This document shows, piece after piece, positions 10,870-22,284 of a stretch of 64,000 bases of DNA. How positions within the stretch are numbered: the first letter of the stretch is position 1; every line of letters starts with the position of its first letter. The notes beneath the pieces are model-generated. The model saw only the letters and a list, made by a program, of their open reading frames with translations. It was not told where the DNA came from and made no database searches. The stretch comes from Acanthosepion pharaonis (taxonomy: Eukaryota; Mollusca; Cephalopoda; Sepiida; Sepiidae). The stretch lies in NCBI GenBank assembly GCA_903632075.3, contig CAHIKZ030001779.1, positions 2,642,501 to 2,706,500 on the forward strand, read 5' to 3'. The translations under genes and the position numbers were made by a program.

Positions 10870-12108
10870 TTTACCTTTTTTTTTTTTCAGAATCACCCCA
10901 AGCAAGGCAGTAATGCTAATGCCACTAAAGCACAAGGGGTTACAGGGTGTGGAAGAATTAGGAACAGAAACATTAATGATGAGCAGAAAGAGAAGAGAGT
11001 AAGCAGGTAGACAGTATATAGCAATTGACATTGCATTTAAATTTTTGCAGATTAAAGTTTGACTGGAAAGCATGAAGTCAGAAGGGAGTTCCATAAGTGA
11101 GAAGTGAGAGAGAAGAAACGGTATGCATACAATTTATCACTATATCTAGCCAGCTTAATTGTAAATTGTTCAGATCTCAACATCAGTCTAGTACAGCACT
11201 TGAATTAAAAAATTCTAGACATCATAGTGAAAAGCCCATTTGAACAATTACCATGAAAGTATTTATAGAAAAGACATAGAGAATCAACCTTATGGCAGTG
11301 GGAGAGTGATTGAAGCTGAGCAACTAGATCAGGATCAATAATATTGCATATTATTCTTTGGATCTTATCAAGGAGCTCAAGGTAAATAACAGGAACACTG
11401 GACCATATATGGCAGCTTATAAAAATGTAAGATAGATTCTGGAGAGAAAAATTGTCTTGCCCAACATAGTGAATCATTTTTTCAATTTGAACCCTTTTTT
11501 GTGGAAATGTTCATGATTGGCTATTGCATTTTTGCAGGGATTTGTTTTGTGGACTGAATGTGAGACTTTCTTAGCAGCTGACTTAGCAAGGGATTCAATA
11601 CAGTCTTTCCACTTCATATCAGTAGAGAATGTGAGCCTGAGAAGGTGCAATGAGTCACTTCCTTGGAGGATAGCATCAGCCATGCTGATGGAAGGCAGCA
11701 AGGGGTCTCTCAGATGATTAAGGAAGAGAAGTTTAGTTTTGGAGGCATTAAAATTAACAAGCCATTTTTTGCGCCAGTTAACTATGGACTTGATATTGTT
11801 TTGGACATCAGCTGCTATCTTGACTGTGTCAGACTGATAAACTTTACTATCAAGGCAAGAATAAATTGTTGTATCTTCAGCATAGTTACAAAGTTGAGAG
11901 CTGATGTCATCAGAAAGGTCATTAATAAAAATTAAAAATAGAATAACCCCAAGGATGCATTAGTACAAAAAGATCTAGATGATGAGTAGCCATTTAGGAT
12001 AATTTGTATTTTATGATTTGATAGGAAAGACCAGATCAGTACAAAATAGTGTCTAGAAACACCATAACTTTTCAGCTTGTGGAGATGACCTGAATGCCAG
12101 ACCTATTG
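10870..12108 (-). mobile_element. LINE-B copy, RT to 3' end
   Basis: This is the best-preserved LINE-B copy. From 12,108 down, the minus strand encodes 'VWHSGHLHKLKSYG', a 'LSNHKIQIILNGYSSS' segment, an 'INDL' segment leading to the catalytic motif written as 'YAEDTTIYSCL' (normally YADD), 'WLVNFNASKTKLLF', 'LTFSTDMKWKDCIES', then 'CHIWSSVPVIYLELLDKIQR' and 'SLCLFYKYFHGN'. This is the RT and C-terminal order of Jockey/CR1-group LINEs. The 3' end (10,870-10,950) carries the family's GC-richer terminus and an A-rich tail, read as TTTTTTTTTTTTC on the plus strand. Stops, frameshifts and a D-to-E change in the catalytic motif show it is dead. Confidence 0.85.
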
Positions 12109-12120
12109 GGTGGCATTTAA

Positions 12121-12400
12121 GCTAGCTCCTTAGAGGGCTTGTGATTGGGCCTTGTTCAGGAGTTTAAGAGTCTTTAAATCTTTGCATATTCTCTGCATTG
12201 GAAGCTCTCCTGGCTGCCATTTGATCTGTGTTTTCATTTTCATGGGACATTCTTTTCCTCGCTGCAACCTTAGCTCTTTTGATTGGACTCTGCTCCTTGG
12301 TTGAGGGAGATTTTTTGCAAGGCATACTGCTGCCATATTCAGTAAGCAACAATAAACTACAGAAGAACTCAAAATTGATAGCTGCATTTAAGTATTGCAT
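12121..12400 (-). pseudogene. Helitron-like N-terminal scrap, tentative
   Basis: Minus-strand translation gives a basic, low-complexity stretch with 'KRAKVAARKRMSHENENTDQ' then 'MAARRASNAENMQ'. This resembles the charged repeats (ENE..Q.AARRA.NAE) found N-terminally in some Helitron-encoded PIF1-helicase/Rep proteins and related animal repeats. No Rep or helicase motif is present, and composition alone can mislead. It directly abuts the truncated 5' end of the LINE-B copy. Confidence 0.3.
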
Positions 12401-12756
12401 TAATATTTAAGATTACCTTTTAAAAGTTCAATGATAATTCTTCTGACACCATTTTAATTTAAGGATAATTTGATGTACGTAGGTCCTGACTTTCTGTACA
12501 AACAATTACTTTTATTTCATGGGCAACTTTTGCTACATTTTGCAATTAATTTTGATCATTTCAAAATTTATTTCCAAGTTATCAAAGCTGTTATCATACA
12601 AAAAAATTGTTGCAAAAAATCATGTAAAAAAACTCACTGAATCACAGAGGAATCCAAAATTTTAGGATAACTAACCCAGAATAATTTTAATTGTCTTATG
12701 GAGTTGGCCTGATTCCAAAATGGTATGATATGTTGGACTATGGCCTCTAGGATAAG
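12401..12756. other. AT-rich spacer, no gene seen
   Basis: No motif, repeat or coding signature recognised. Confidence 0.5.
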
Positions 12757-13040
12757 GCTGAAAAAGTATGACACTGACATTCACATTTATTTATATAGAA
12801 GAAGATGAGATATTTAAAAGTTAGAGCTGTGTCCTGTTAATTGAAAAAGTGTGACAGTGACACAGACATTCATATTTAGATAAAGAAGATATTTAAAGGT
12901 TAGAGAGTCATGTCCCTTTAAATGAAAAAGTGTGACAGACATTTTCCCATTTATTATATAAAGAAGATATTGAAAGTTAGAGATTTGTGTCCCTTGAACT
13001 GAAAAAGTGTAACACATATGTTCACATTTATTGTATAAAT
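12757..13040 (+). repeat. Minisatellite, about 80-bp unit, 3.5 copies
   Basis: 'GAAAAAGTGTGACA' or close variants recur at 12,760, 12,843, 12,924 and 13,001, a spacing of 77 to 83 bases. Each is followed by a 'CATTTATT.TATA.AAGAAGATAT' block, 'AAAGTTAGAG' and 'GTGTCC'. The copies have drifted by substitutions and small indels. The minus-strand frame 12,814-13,095 is a repeat artefact. Confidence 0.85.
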
Positions 13041-13559
13041 TTTGAATTGATTGGCAATTAGCTGATATTTTGCCAACCATTTGAAAGAACACCATTCACC
13101 ACCTTCAATTCTTTTGCCAGCTTTCACTCTTCATTTAAGACCTTTTCATCAGTCAGCACCTTGGCTGATAATAAATAATCTATTAGCAGATTTTTTATAA
13201 AAATTAGCAATCATTTAAAAAATTTTCAAAATTATGTTTTACAAAAAAGAGTAGGAAGAGTTAACCTATAATTGCTTGTGTTACAAGGCTCAGATTTTTA
13301 TTGATTATGTTATACTCTGCTGCAATAAACTTTCTTTCTCATCCACACTACATGTCCACCAGATGCAAATATTAAGAAAGAAAAACACAAAATAAAAAAG
13401 TCATTTTCTATACAAGGGGTCTGATCATCACATCTAGTCCACAAAAAAAATCCATGCAATAAAATACAATAGCCAATCCCATACATTCCCACAGGGAAAA
13501 AGATGACACTAGGAACCACAAGATTTGCTTAAAACAAAGCCCCTCGTAAATGACTGATA
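13041..13559. other. Spacer, no gene seen
   Basis: No coding or repeat signature recognised. An open frame on the minus strand (13,310-13,519) has no family features. Confidence 0.45.
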
Positions 13560-14060
13560 CATTTGCAGACTAAAAGGCCACCTGCTGAGATGCAGACATA
13601 CTGTCACCATCACCACCATGATCGCTTCTTTTGTTGCAACTGTAACTTCCCCAAAACTTCACTAATCTCACCTGACTCTTCACATGCAAAATGTGGCTGA
13701 TGGACCAGGTTTGACACCATCAGACTCATGAAGCCACCACCATGATTTCAAAGTCTTCACTATCTGCTTCAGGACTCCCTCATTGTTATCACTGAGATCC
13801 TGTTGAATCCAACAGAGACATTCTGCTCAATCAACCTTCACTATCCACTCTGGGTCTCCCTCACAGGCACCACTGTAACCTTAGTAACCCATTAAAGTAA
13901 CCTTGATTGATCAGCCTGCCAACCAGAGAGTTCATCCCCAACATTTCTGTCTTGTCACATGACTGTGAGACCACCAAACACCTCACGAGAGTTGATCTCA
14001 ACCTTAAAAAAAGGCATACATGAAACTCCACCAACAACTACACTTGGCTTCACTAATCCA
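13560..14060. other. GC-richer island of unknown nature
   Basis: About 500 bases are visibly richer in C and in CCACC/CACCA strings than their surroundings, with a strong C/T versus G skew on the plus strand. No frame stays open across it and no known domain is visible. It may be an old LTR or untranslated part of an unrecognised element. The edges are abrupt compared with the flanking AT-rich DNA. Confidence 0.4.
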
Positions 14061-14629
14061 CTCCAAACCATATTTAATTAAATTTTCTTGTTTTATATTT
14101 CATAGATATTTTTTATAAAATTATGAACAAAAAACTTCTTTTTATAGCTATTTATTTATAAAATGGAAAATAATAAATATTACATTGAACTTGGTTCTCA
14201 TATTTTTACAATCTTGCAAATAAACATTGCCAAGGGAATTTCAGTTGTATACAGAAATTGCATTGTCAACAGAAAAACTGTTCATTTGAAACACTGCATC
14301 TTGTGGTGCACAAAGGTAAAACTTTGCCTGTAAAATTATTGAAAGCCCAAGATTGTAAAATATAAATTTGATTATTTCATATATAACTTTCAACACTGAC
14401 CAAGAATTGAACCAGACAAAAAATTAGGACAAAATAAGTGACCTTCTTAAAAATCACAAACTTTACAATATCATAACTCAAACAACTTTATTAATGAAAG
14501 TGACGTCAGAATTGACACAATGATATCAATGATTACATAGTAAATTTATTCCATCAGAATTTTAAAAAAAAAGGAGTTAACAAAATGCTAAGACATTTTC
14601 AACTGGGTCTTTATTGGTGCATATCTGCT

Positions 14630-14630
<1 letters not shown>

Positions 14631-14684
<54 letters not shown>

Positions 14685-14688
14685 GTAT
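14631..14688. repeat. (AT)n(GTAT)n microsatellite
   Basis: About 20 AT units followed by four GTAT units. Confidence 0.95.
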
Positions 14689-15550
14689 CTAAGGCCCTTT
14701 GGTAATCTGCATGGAACAGGCTCATAGAATAAGGTGGTTGGGACACTAACAGCATTAGTTTTTACTGGATGATTTGTTAAGTATAACTTTTAGTGGCCCA
14801 CTTTGTTTAAAACTACTGGACAAAATATTTGTGACATTTTATGTACCAATTCCAAAACATTACTGCCAAAATGGTTTGAAGAAGTTGCAGTCCATTACAA
14901 AACCACCAGGAGGAACTTTTTTTAAATCTTCATTGTCAACTGATGACCCCTGACAATAAGCAATGATACAACATATTAAAATATTATTCCCTACCAAATT
15001 TCAGTTCTTGTGCCAAACACAATAACTTAGTTTAGTAGGAATTGCAACTCACAATAGGTGCAAATCACAAAATAAGACTCAACCACTGTGTAAAATTTTA
15101 AAAGGAAAAACATTTATTACACAAGTGCAAAAAAGGTACAAAAACAAAATTTACACAAAAATTTTATTTTGTGTACCTATTAAGGCAAAATAACAATTTC
15201 TAAAAAAAAATAAAAGAATTGCCACTGAAAATGTAAATAATTACATTTTGGAAAAAGGCAAGAGTTCAATGATAAAAAAAGAAAACAATTCAAGAAAGCA
15301 GTAAAAAAAAACAAAGGTGCAACCACCTTTGAGAAAAAATGAAAACACCTATTTTTACTTGCCCCATGAGTATTTCTGAAATATTGATTAATGTTAGAAA
15401 AGTCCCGTTTAAAAGTGTATTCCTGAATTTCTTACATTTCTTCATCTTTTGTTCTTAAAAATTATATTTATTTATTCCCTATAAAAATAAGAAATAAAAG
15501 TAATCAAAAAATTCAAACAACACCCAAAAATGGGATATAGAGCTTTAACA

Positions 15551-15552
<2 letters not shown>

Positions 15553-15590
<38 letters not shown>
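15553..15590. repeat. (AT)n microsatellite
   Basis: About 19 AT units. Confidence 0.95.
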
Positions 15591-15594
<4 letters not shown>

Positions 15595-17534
15595 AATAGT
15601 AAATGAAACAAAAAAACAATTGGACTAATAATGTATCAGAAAAAATAGGCATTTATTTTATTTCATTGATTGCCTATGGTAGAGTTACTACCACATGTAT
15701 ATAACTAACAAGAGTATCTTTATGTTCAAATATTGTAGCTATAATCAGATGTTATATCTACATTATCAACCATTATGTTTCAAAAGGATTTAGATCTTTG
15801 GATAGTTTAGGTTAATTACTAGGAGACAAATTATGTTTTGAATTTAGGATGTGGTATCTATTGGATATACTAAATCCTCTTAGTGGTATACTGAGTTTTT
15901 AATACTCAATACCTTTAAATATTGAGTTTTTTCCCTTTCTTGATACTGACAGGGTTACAATGGTTGTCAATTGCTGACTTACAAAGTTTTTAAGTTATCT
16001 TGTACTATTTTGCATTCCACATATTGCAGACAATACACTGCGTTAAAATAGTTCTACATTTGTATATAAATACTTTTGACTATGATTGTAAAGCAGTAGG
16101 AAAATGAAATCAGCAGTAATTGTAACCATATGTAATACCAGAACTGTTCAAAAACCATATTTTAATCATTTATTTGATTTTTCCAAATATTCATTGCTAT
16201 TATATAACTCTACTTGTTAAAAAAGTATAGCTACAAAACAGGATAAAAGTCCAAGGTTTGTTTGTACTGGACTAACTAAAAGAAATCATTAATTGGGGAA
16301 AGAAAATTAATAAAAAGCTTTTCAAGATGAAAACAGATCATTCATCTTGAAATTTATGCCTTCACGAAATTCTTGAAACCTACTGCCTTAAAACACAAAT
16401 GCTGAAAAACAGAAAGAAGCTTAAAAAGCAAAGCTGCTTTACTTGCAAAAGTGAAACAAGAAACAATTATTCTTTACAACATTTGTTTTCTATCTTATCT
16501 TTTCTCCTATGTTCCTGGAACTTTCTTTTTGATTTGTTTTGATTTGTTCATTTGCCATTTACAGATTTTCTTTTGCCAAACTTCTTTCCTGGCTGATTAC
16601 AAGCCTCCAGCATGTTTCCTCTATGCACATGCACAATATCTTTTATTAAATAATTGCATTGTTTTGAAAGATTATTCTTGAAGTTTTTACTATTTTCAAA
16701 CACTCTACTGTGTTTTTGTTTTCACAAGTTTTTGTCCTGAGGACACACATGCATGACTGGTCCTGTTTTCCCAACTTAATTTTTATAAAGTCATTAAAAA
16801 CATTCAAGTGACTATTTTGTTCCCAAGAACTTAAAAAGTGTTTTTTTTTTGTTGGATAAACATGCTGGAAAGAGAATAAATAAGTGGATAATAATACTTC
16901 ATCATTCTAAAATTCATTGTATTTTACTTGAATTTTTCAAATGGTAAACTCTTCTACTCATATTTTGAAAGATGCCAAACCATTTTGAAAGGTGTATGGG
17001 AAAAATGCTTATTACACCCACTCAGCATTTCCATTATAAATTTCAGCTTTTAGATGAAGATTCCTTGATACATTGTGGATAGACACACACGCATATATGT
17101 GCATGCATACAGGTTTACATTCTCACATTCTCATATCCACAAAAGGAACAATTTTTTATACATTATGAAAAATGATAAATTTAAAAAATATTTAAAATTT
17201 GAAAAACAACTTTCTCTGTTTTTCACCTGAGCTTTGTAATATCCTGAAGTATGGCTAAAAGCAATAGAATTCAAATGTTTGAATAATAATATTTCATTTA
17301 TAATAATATCTCATAATCCATTAGATAGAGACATTCATTTTATTGAATGTAAACAAGAAAATTTAACTAAAAAAATTAAATGCTTGTCTATTGTCTTTAA
17401 TCAAAATTATGTCAAGGAAAGATAGGTAAATACACATATCAGCATATACATGTAGAAATATGCTTGCTCCTAAATATAAACATATACAAGCTTGTGCACA
17501 CATTTATGCACATACAAAGCACAGGTATATATAT

Positions 17535-17535
<1 letters not shown>

Positions 17536-17619
<84 letters not shown>
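17536..17619. repeat. Compound (AC)n(AT)n microsatellite
   Basis: About 16 AC units run directly into about 26 AT units. All open frames over this stretch (THTH, IYIY) are artefacts. Confidence 0.97.
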
Positions 17620-17620
<1 letters not shown>

Positions 17621-17825
17621 TCTTAATTGTACATGCACCCACTTTTATATATTCACACATGCACAAATGCATGCACACCTAATGCATATATTTACACTTT
17701 TTATTTCATCTGAATTTTGCTGTAAACTTTTTTCTGGCTCAGTCAATTTTCTTACTGAATCTAAAATTAATTTGATTTTCTGTAAATAAAATGATTTCTG
17801 CAAATAACAATTAGGCAATAATTGC

Positions 17826-17853
17826 TCTCTTTCTCTCTCTCTCTCTCTCTCTC
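17826..17853. repeat. (CT)n microsatellite
   Basis: CT dinucleotide tract with one TTT interruption. Confidence 0.9.
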
Positions 17854-18181
17854 ATCTGTGATCAGCCATCAATAACATTTCACAGCATTTATTACAAAGG
17901 AACATCAAAGATACTTGCTAGCACTAGATGTTGTTAGGTTGTATATCAACAGGCATCCAGATTTAAGTTTTTATTTTCAATAATAGATTCAATTTGGATA
18001 CAGAAAATATGGGTCAAAATCAAAGAGAATAACTTCCTTTCATGTGCAAGGGATTTGTAAAAAGGATTTGTAAAACTTCTGATACAAAAGTCAGTGAACT
18101 GGTCTTACAGGCAATTCACAATAAACTCATTCTTTACTGCTCTATGAATTTGTTTGTGAATCACTGATCCTAGTTTATTTC

Positions 18182-18342
18182 TCTTGTATATGGTGAATGA
18201 ACCCTTATTATCAGTCACATCACTAATCCATAAATAGTTGTTCCCCTTTTACTTCATGTTGTAGAAAAAAGCTGTATGCCATACTGAATAAACCTATATT
18301 AAACCCTATCTGTTGACATGGTATTGATAATTGAATATAACA
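18182..18342 (+). repeat. 5' LTR of the Gypsy element
   Basis: Begins TCTTGTATATGG (the other copy begins TGTTGTATATGG) and ends ATATAACA. It shares a 'TACTTCATGTT.TAG.AAAA' core and a polyadenylation-like GAATAAA with the 3' LTR. At 161 bases it is short for an LTR. Confidence 0.9.
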
Positions 18343-18344
18343 AA

Positions 18345-18362
18345 TGGTGACAAGCAGAAGAT
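18345..18362 (+). promoter_or_regulatory. Primer-binding site
   Basis: TGGTGACAAGCAGAAG starts two bases after the 5' LTR. Position and the TGG start fit a tRNA primer-binding site. The primer tRNA is not identified. Confidence 0.55.
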
Positions 18363-18598
18363 TGAAATTTCATGGTCCCAGAGGTGCTTTAACACTCCTG
18401 GAGTAAAACTCTGAAAGAAAACAAGTAAGGAATATTATTATAAACAATCTTAACTTAAGGGTTGTTAATGCAGTAGGAACTGCTTAGTCTTAATATCAGC
18501 TGTTTTGTTTTGGGATTTCAAAAAAAAAAATATCTTCACATTTTCCTCATTGAATTTTAGGAAATAGGAAATGAAATAGAATGATGATGTATGGTAAA

Positions 18599-18890
18599 AT
18601 GGAAGAATATGTGGGTCCTAGATGGAAAAGATTGGAACTGTATTTTACAGTGAATGGGATAATGGATATCACAGAGAACATGGAGGAGGAAGTGACAGGT
18701 GAAAACAAGTTGCAAATGCTATCATTGTGGGAGAGATCATAAAGCTGCATACACAAGAAAACAGGAAGCCACTGTTACTCAAAGATAGGGCACTTGACGT
18801 GTTGGTGTCACAGTAGACAACAGGAACCAAAGAGGCACACAATACTCACAAAGAGATACAGACATACACACCACCCATGAATCTTTGGAT
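18599..18890 (+). pseudogene. Gypsy gag remnant with zinc knuckles
   Basis: An ATG at 18,599 begins a capsid-like segment 'GPRWKRLELYFTVNGI', matching the start of Gypsy gag proteins (RW..RF/L..Y). After a frameshift, 18,711-18,752 encodes 'CYHCGRDHKAAY', a CX2CX4H zinc knuckle. A second, damaged knuckle 'CYSKIGHLTC' follows. Gag packages the element RNA into particles. The capsid middle is lost. Confidence 0.75.
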
Positions 18891-18984
18891 CACCTGGAGG
18901 CAGTAGATACAGAGTCAGATAGGGAATAATCGACAGTGTACACCATCTGTCAGGTGAAAGATAAAACCATACCAGGTCATTATA

Positions 18985-19960
18985 CAAATAAATGGGAACA
19001 GAATAACCATGGAGGTGGACACAGGAGCAACAGTGACAGTGATGAGGTAATCCACAGTTTCTCCCATAAAAAATTGTCTCCAACAAAAAAAAACCCCACC
19101 AAACTCCACACCTATGCAGGGAATCAATTAAAGGTTAAAGGATCTCTGAATGTGGACTATAAAAACCAACATTATCAACTAGTGGCAATAATAGTGGCAG
19201 GTAAGGTTTTGAATTTTGTTAGAGAGAAATTGGTTAAGTACCCTCAAATTAAACTGTACTCAGATCTTCTAGCTAGAAGAGGGAATGGATAAGCCTGGGC
19301 AACAGGTCGTTGACAAATACCCCAATGTGTTCTGAGAAGAATTAGGCATGATGAAAGGAGTGAAAGCCCACATTCAGCTATCAAAAGGTACAAAACCTAA
19401 ATATTTTAAACCCAGGCATGAAAGCTTGAAGGAACAGGTGGTCAAAGAAATTGAGTGACTTCAGGTGGCAGGCTCCATTGCCCTAGTGACATATTCAGCG
19501 TGGGAAGCGCCCATTGTTCCCATAGTGAAGGCAGATGGAAGCATTCAGATATGTAGGGATTACAAAGTCATAGTGAACCAGGCTTCAAAGCTTGATAACT
19601 ACCAAATCCTGAAAATAGGTCTGCTGGCTAAAATCGGAAGGGGCCTGGCAATTCACCAAGCTGGATTTAACCGTTGCTGCTGGATGAAAAGAGTTGTAAG
19701 TATATGACAATTAATACATGTAAGAGGCTTTGTATGTACTCCAGACTACCCACTGGTATTTCATTTAGACTGGGTATTTTTCAAAGGGTGATGGAAAACC
19801 TGTTGGTAGGGATTACACATGTTATGTGAGAATGGATGATATTCTGATCAGTGGCAGAAATGATATGGAACACCTGAAGAACCTGGAAGTTGTATTGAAA
19901 CGACTTCATAATGCAGGGTTAAGGTTGAAGAGGAACAAATGTGTATTCATGGCAACCACA
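18985..19960 (+). pseudogene. Gypsy protease-RT remnant
   Basis: 'MEVDTGATVTVM' carries the aspartic protease active-site triad, with DTG at 19,018-19,026. RT segments follow in order: 'MMKGVKAHIQLSKGTKPKY', 'APIVPIVKADGSIQI' (about 19,507-19,551), 'VNQASKLDNYQI', 'FQRVMENLLVGI' and 'MDDILISG' (19,830-19,850), the YxDD catalytic motif with its preceding residues lost. It ends at 'LKRNKCVFM'. At least four frameshifts and several stops make it non-functional. Confidence 0.85.
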
Positions 19961-19961
19961 G

Positions 19962-20240
19962 GAGTGTCACCAATGGAACTGTTAAGTAAAAGGAAGTTGA
20001 CCACAAGACTTAGTAGATCCACCCTGATCTACAACTGCATATGTATGAGAAACAAGAGAAGTTCAAAGAAAGGCATGATCAACAGGCAAGAGATTTCAGG
20101 GAAGGAGATTTAACCTGGGCACATATCTTCAACAGCCGGGAGAGATGGCTCCCAGGAGTAATACAAAAATGGTTAGGAACTATCTCAGTACATATGGAGT
20201 TGTCTAATGGACAGATAGTCAGATAGCATATCAATCATAT
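19962..20240 (+). pseudogene. Gypsy integrase C-terminal remnant
   Basis: 'GVSPMELL' and then 'YEKQEKFKERHDQQARDF', 'GDLTWAHIF' and 'WLPGVIQKWLG' are the end of a Gypsy integrase with its chromobarrel-like tail. It joins directly to the RT thumb at about 19,960, so RNase H, the HHCC zinc finger and the catalytic core were deleted between the two. Confidence 0.8.
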
Positions 20241-20518
20241 GCAGCAGTAGCAGGTAATGGTCCAAATCTCAAAGACCCAGGACCAATAGGGGACACAGAA
20301 AGTCAACCCCAAAATATGGGACAAGTATTATTCCTACAGATTTCAGTGAGACACCAGTAGTACCTGCTAGCCGTTCAACAAGCAGCAGCACCCTTCCACC
20401 TGTGCCTCAACTGCAGGGACAGCTGGAGACCAGATACCACTGCAGACAACACAGCAAGTCTTCATATCTGAAGTATTATGCCATGTGTGTAACAAACTTG
20501 TAAGCAATAGTACCTACC

Positions 20519-20531
20519 TAAAGGGGAGAGA
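20519..20531 (+). promoter_or_regulatory. Polypurine tract
   Basis: TAAAGGGGAGAGA immediately precedes the 3' LTR, the standard position for the plus-strand primer of an LTR element. Confidence 0.85.
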
Positions 20532-20681
20532 TGTTGTATATGGCTAATGAACCCCTATTATCGGCCCATCACTAATCAATAAAGAGCATTTCCCCCTTTA
20601 CTTCATGTTATAGGAAAAGGCTGCATGCTATATTGAATAAAACTGTACCTGGTGACTCTGTGTGGATAAGTGGATATAACA
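20532..20681 (+). repeat. 3' LTR of the Gypsy element
   Basis: 150 bases, TGTTG...AACA, with the same order of blocks as the 5' LTR. It is followed by the ATTTC target duplicate. Confidence 0.9.
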
Positions 20682-20686
20682 ATTTC

Positions 20687-21797
20687 CTTCTGACAAAATT
20701 ATGATATTTCAATAAAATAAAGATGAATAAGTCTTTTCTACCTTCATCAAAATTTAAATGATATAAAGGTCTGAATATGTTATCTAAACCAATGAAAATT
20801 GTTGATTGTCAAATACTTCCATATACTCCTTGCTTTACATAATAGCCCAAGACTCAAAACTGCTTGTTTTTGTTATAATTAAATTTGACAGTATGATCGC
20901 CTGATGTATTCAAATAGTTGCTGAATATGATATTGTAAGAATACTTGTGCAAATCAACTTCATCTAACATAACTATCTTTTGTCTTATAGCTTTTTCTGA
21001 ACACCAAAATATTTTATATATTAAAACTTTCTAGAATCATGCACCTGGCAGAAATGGTTTGTCATAGAAAGAGAAATTATTAACATTTGCTTCGAACACT
21101 CATAAATAGAAAATGTGAAAAAAAGGATTACTACAGAGGTTTATCTTTTGTACCATTCAAAGTGAAAAAGTGTTGTTCCTTTTATATTATCAGACAACAT
21201 GAATAGATGTAGTATACTTTAAATTCATTCAATCTCCTGATTAGATTATGGTAGCCAACACAATTTTACAGCAAAGATAACCAATTGTGAACAGATTCTT
21301 TCTGTTAAAGATAAAGAAATGAATAAATATTCAAAAAACTTTAGTTTCACTGTACTTAATAACTATGATGATATATGATATTCAGTGTTATAAATTGATA
21401 TAAAACCATGTAATAATGTATTTACTTCTGAAATATTACAAATGATTTACTTTTTAACACAAAGTATAATGAAAATATTGATTATTCCAACACATACAGT
21501 TTGTAATTTTAAAATATAAGAAGTTAAGTTTCTAGAATCTTATCAGAAACAATAAAAAAAATTATTCATGTGGTTGATAAAGATGAATTGATTAGGAATT
21601 TTAGTTTAATTATAATAACCATTACTGGTAAAATTTATTTTATTATTCTGACCACTTTGTGCTAAAATGACTTTATGTAATGATAAAATGAAAACCAATA
21701 TTAATAATGTTTTCTCTCATCCAAAAGAAAATATAACTGTACAGTTGTTGAAGTATCTTTAAGCATTTTGTAAATTAAGCTTGTACAAAACTAAGTT
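20687..21797. other. AT-rich spacer, no gene seen
   Basis: No coding or repeat signature recognised. Confidence 0.5.
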
Positions 21798-21940
21798 TTT
21801 TTTTGCCTTGGTACCAATGAGAACTGTAAAGAATTTTGTGCTTTGGTACCATTGAGACCTATAAATAACTTTGTACCTTGGTAGGAATGAGAAATGTAAA
21901 TAGTTTTGTGCCTTGGTATCAATGAGAACTGTAAATTTCC
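21798..21940 (+). repeat. 35-bp minisatellite, four copies
   Basis: 'CCTTGGTACCAATGAGAA' or close variants begin at about 21,806, 21,841, 21,876 and 21,911, exactly 35 bases apart. Each is followed by 'CTGTAAATA.TTTTGTG'. The copies differ by a few substitutions. Confidence 0.9.
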
Positions 21941-22233
21941 CATCTCCTAGTTGTATACCCTAATAAAGACTAAGAGGTTCAACAGTCCAAGTAGGCTTAT
22001 TGCACACTGGCTACCAGTCCAGCTATTCCTTTGTCCCATGTTTTCAGAGGTTTTCTTTTTAATCCTGCGAGATGTCTACCAACCCTTCTCACCAGAAAAA
22101 CCTGATGTGGAGAACTGATTTAACCTGACCATGCAGCAGGTAGTATTGGGTAACATATAATCAGTAGTACTCACAAAGTGATCTCTCAATTTTTGGCAGC
22201 ATGTTTATACTCAACAGCAAGATGACAACCATC

Positions 22234-22235
<2 letters not shown>

Positions 22236-22279
<44 letters not shown>
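22236..22279. repeat. (AT)n microsatellite
   Basis: About 22 AT units. It sits immediately upstream of the Penelope-like RT fragment. Confidence 0.95.
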
Positions 22280-22282
<3 letters not shown>

Positions 22283-22284
22283 GG

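Larger units (their letters stand above)
14061..17535. other. Long AT-rich spacer with microsatellites, no gene seen
   Basis: No coding or mobile-element signature was recognised across about 3.4 kb. Local features are two (AT)n tracts, a perfect TGACGTCA (14,501-14,508) with no gene nearby, and a short hairpin ACTCAATA/TATTGAGT at 15,904-15,927. Confidence 0.5.
18182..20681 (+). mobile_element. Gypsy LTR retrotransposon, internally deleted, with both LTRs
   Basis: Two similar terminal repeats (18,182-18,342 and 20,532-20,681) bound gag, protease, RT and integrase remnants in Gypsy order. Both outer flanks read ATTTC (18,177-18,181 and 20,682-20,686), a perfect 5-bp target duplication, so the element inserted as a unit. 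At 2.5 kb it is about half the usual Gypsy length. RNase H and the integrase zinc-binding and core domains are missing, with the junction near 19,960. LTR divergence and many stops indicate an old insertion. The coding similarity I recall is to the 'K02A2.6-like' Gypsy polyproteins of invertebrates. Confidence 0.9.

Noticed and set aside
14501..14508. Perfect TGACGTCA (cAMP-response-element-like) site
   Set aside because: An 8-bp string is expected by chance in 64 kb, and no promoter or gene lies near it.
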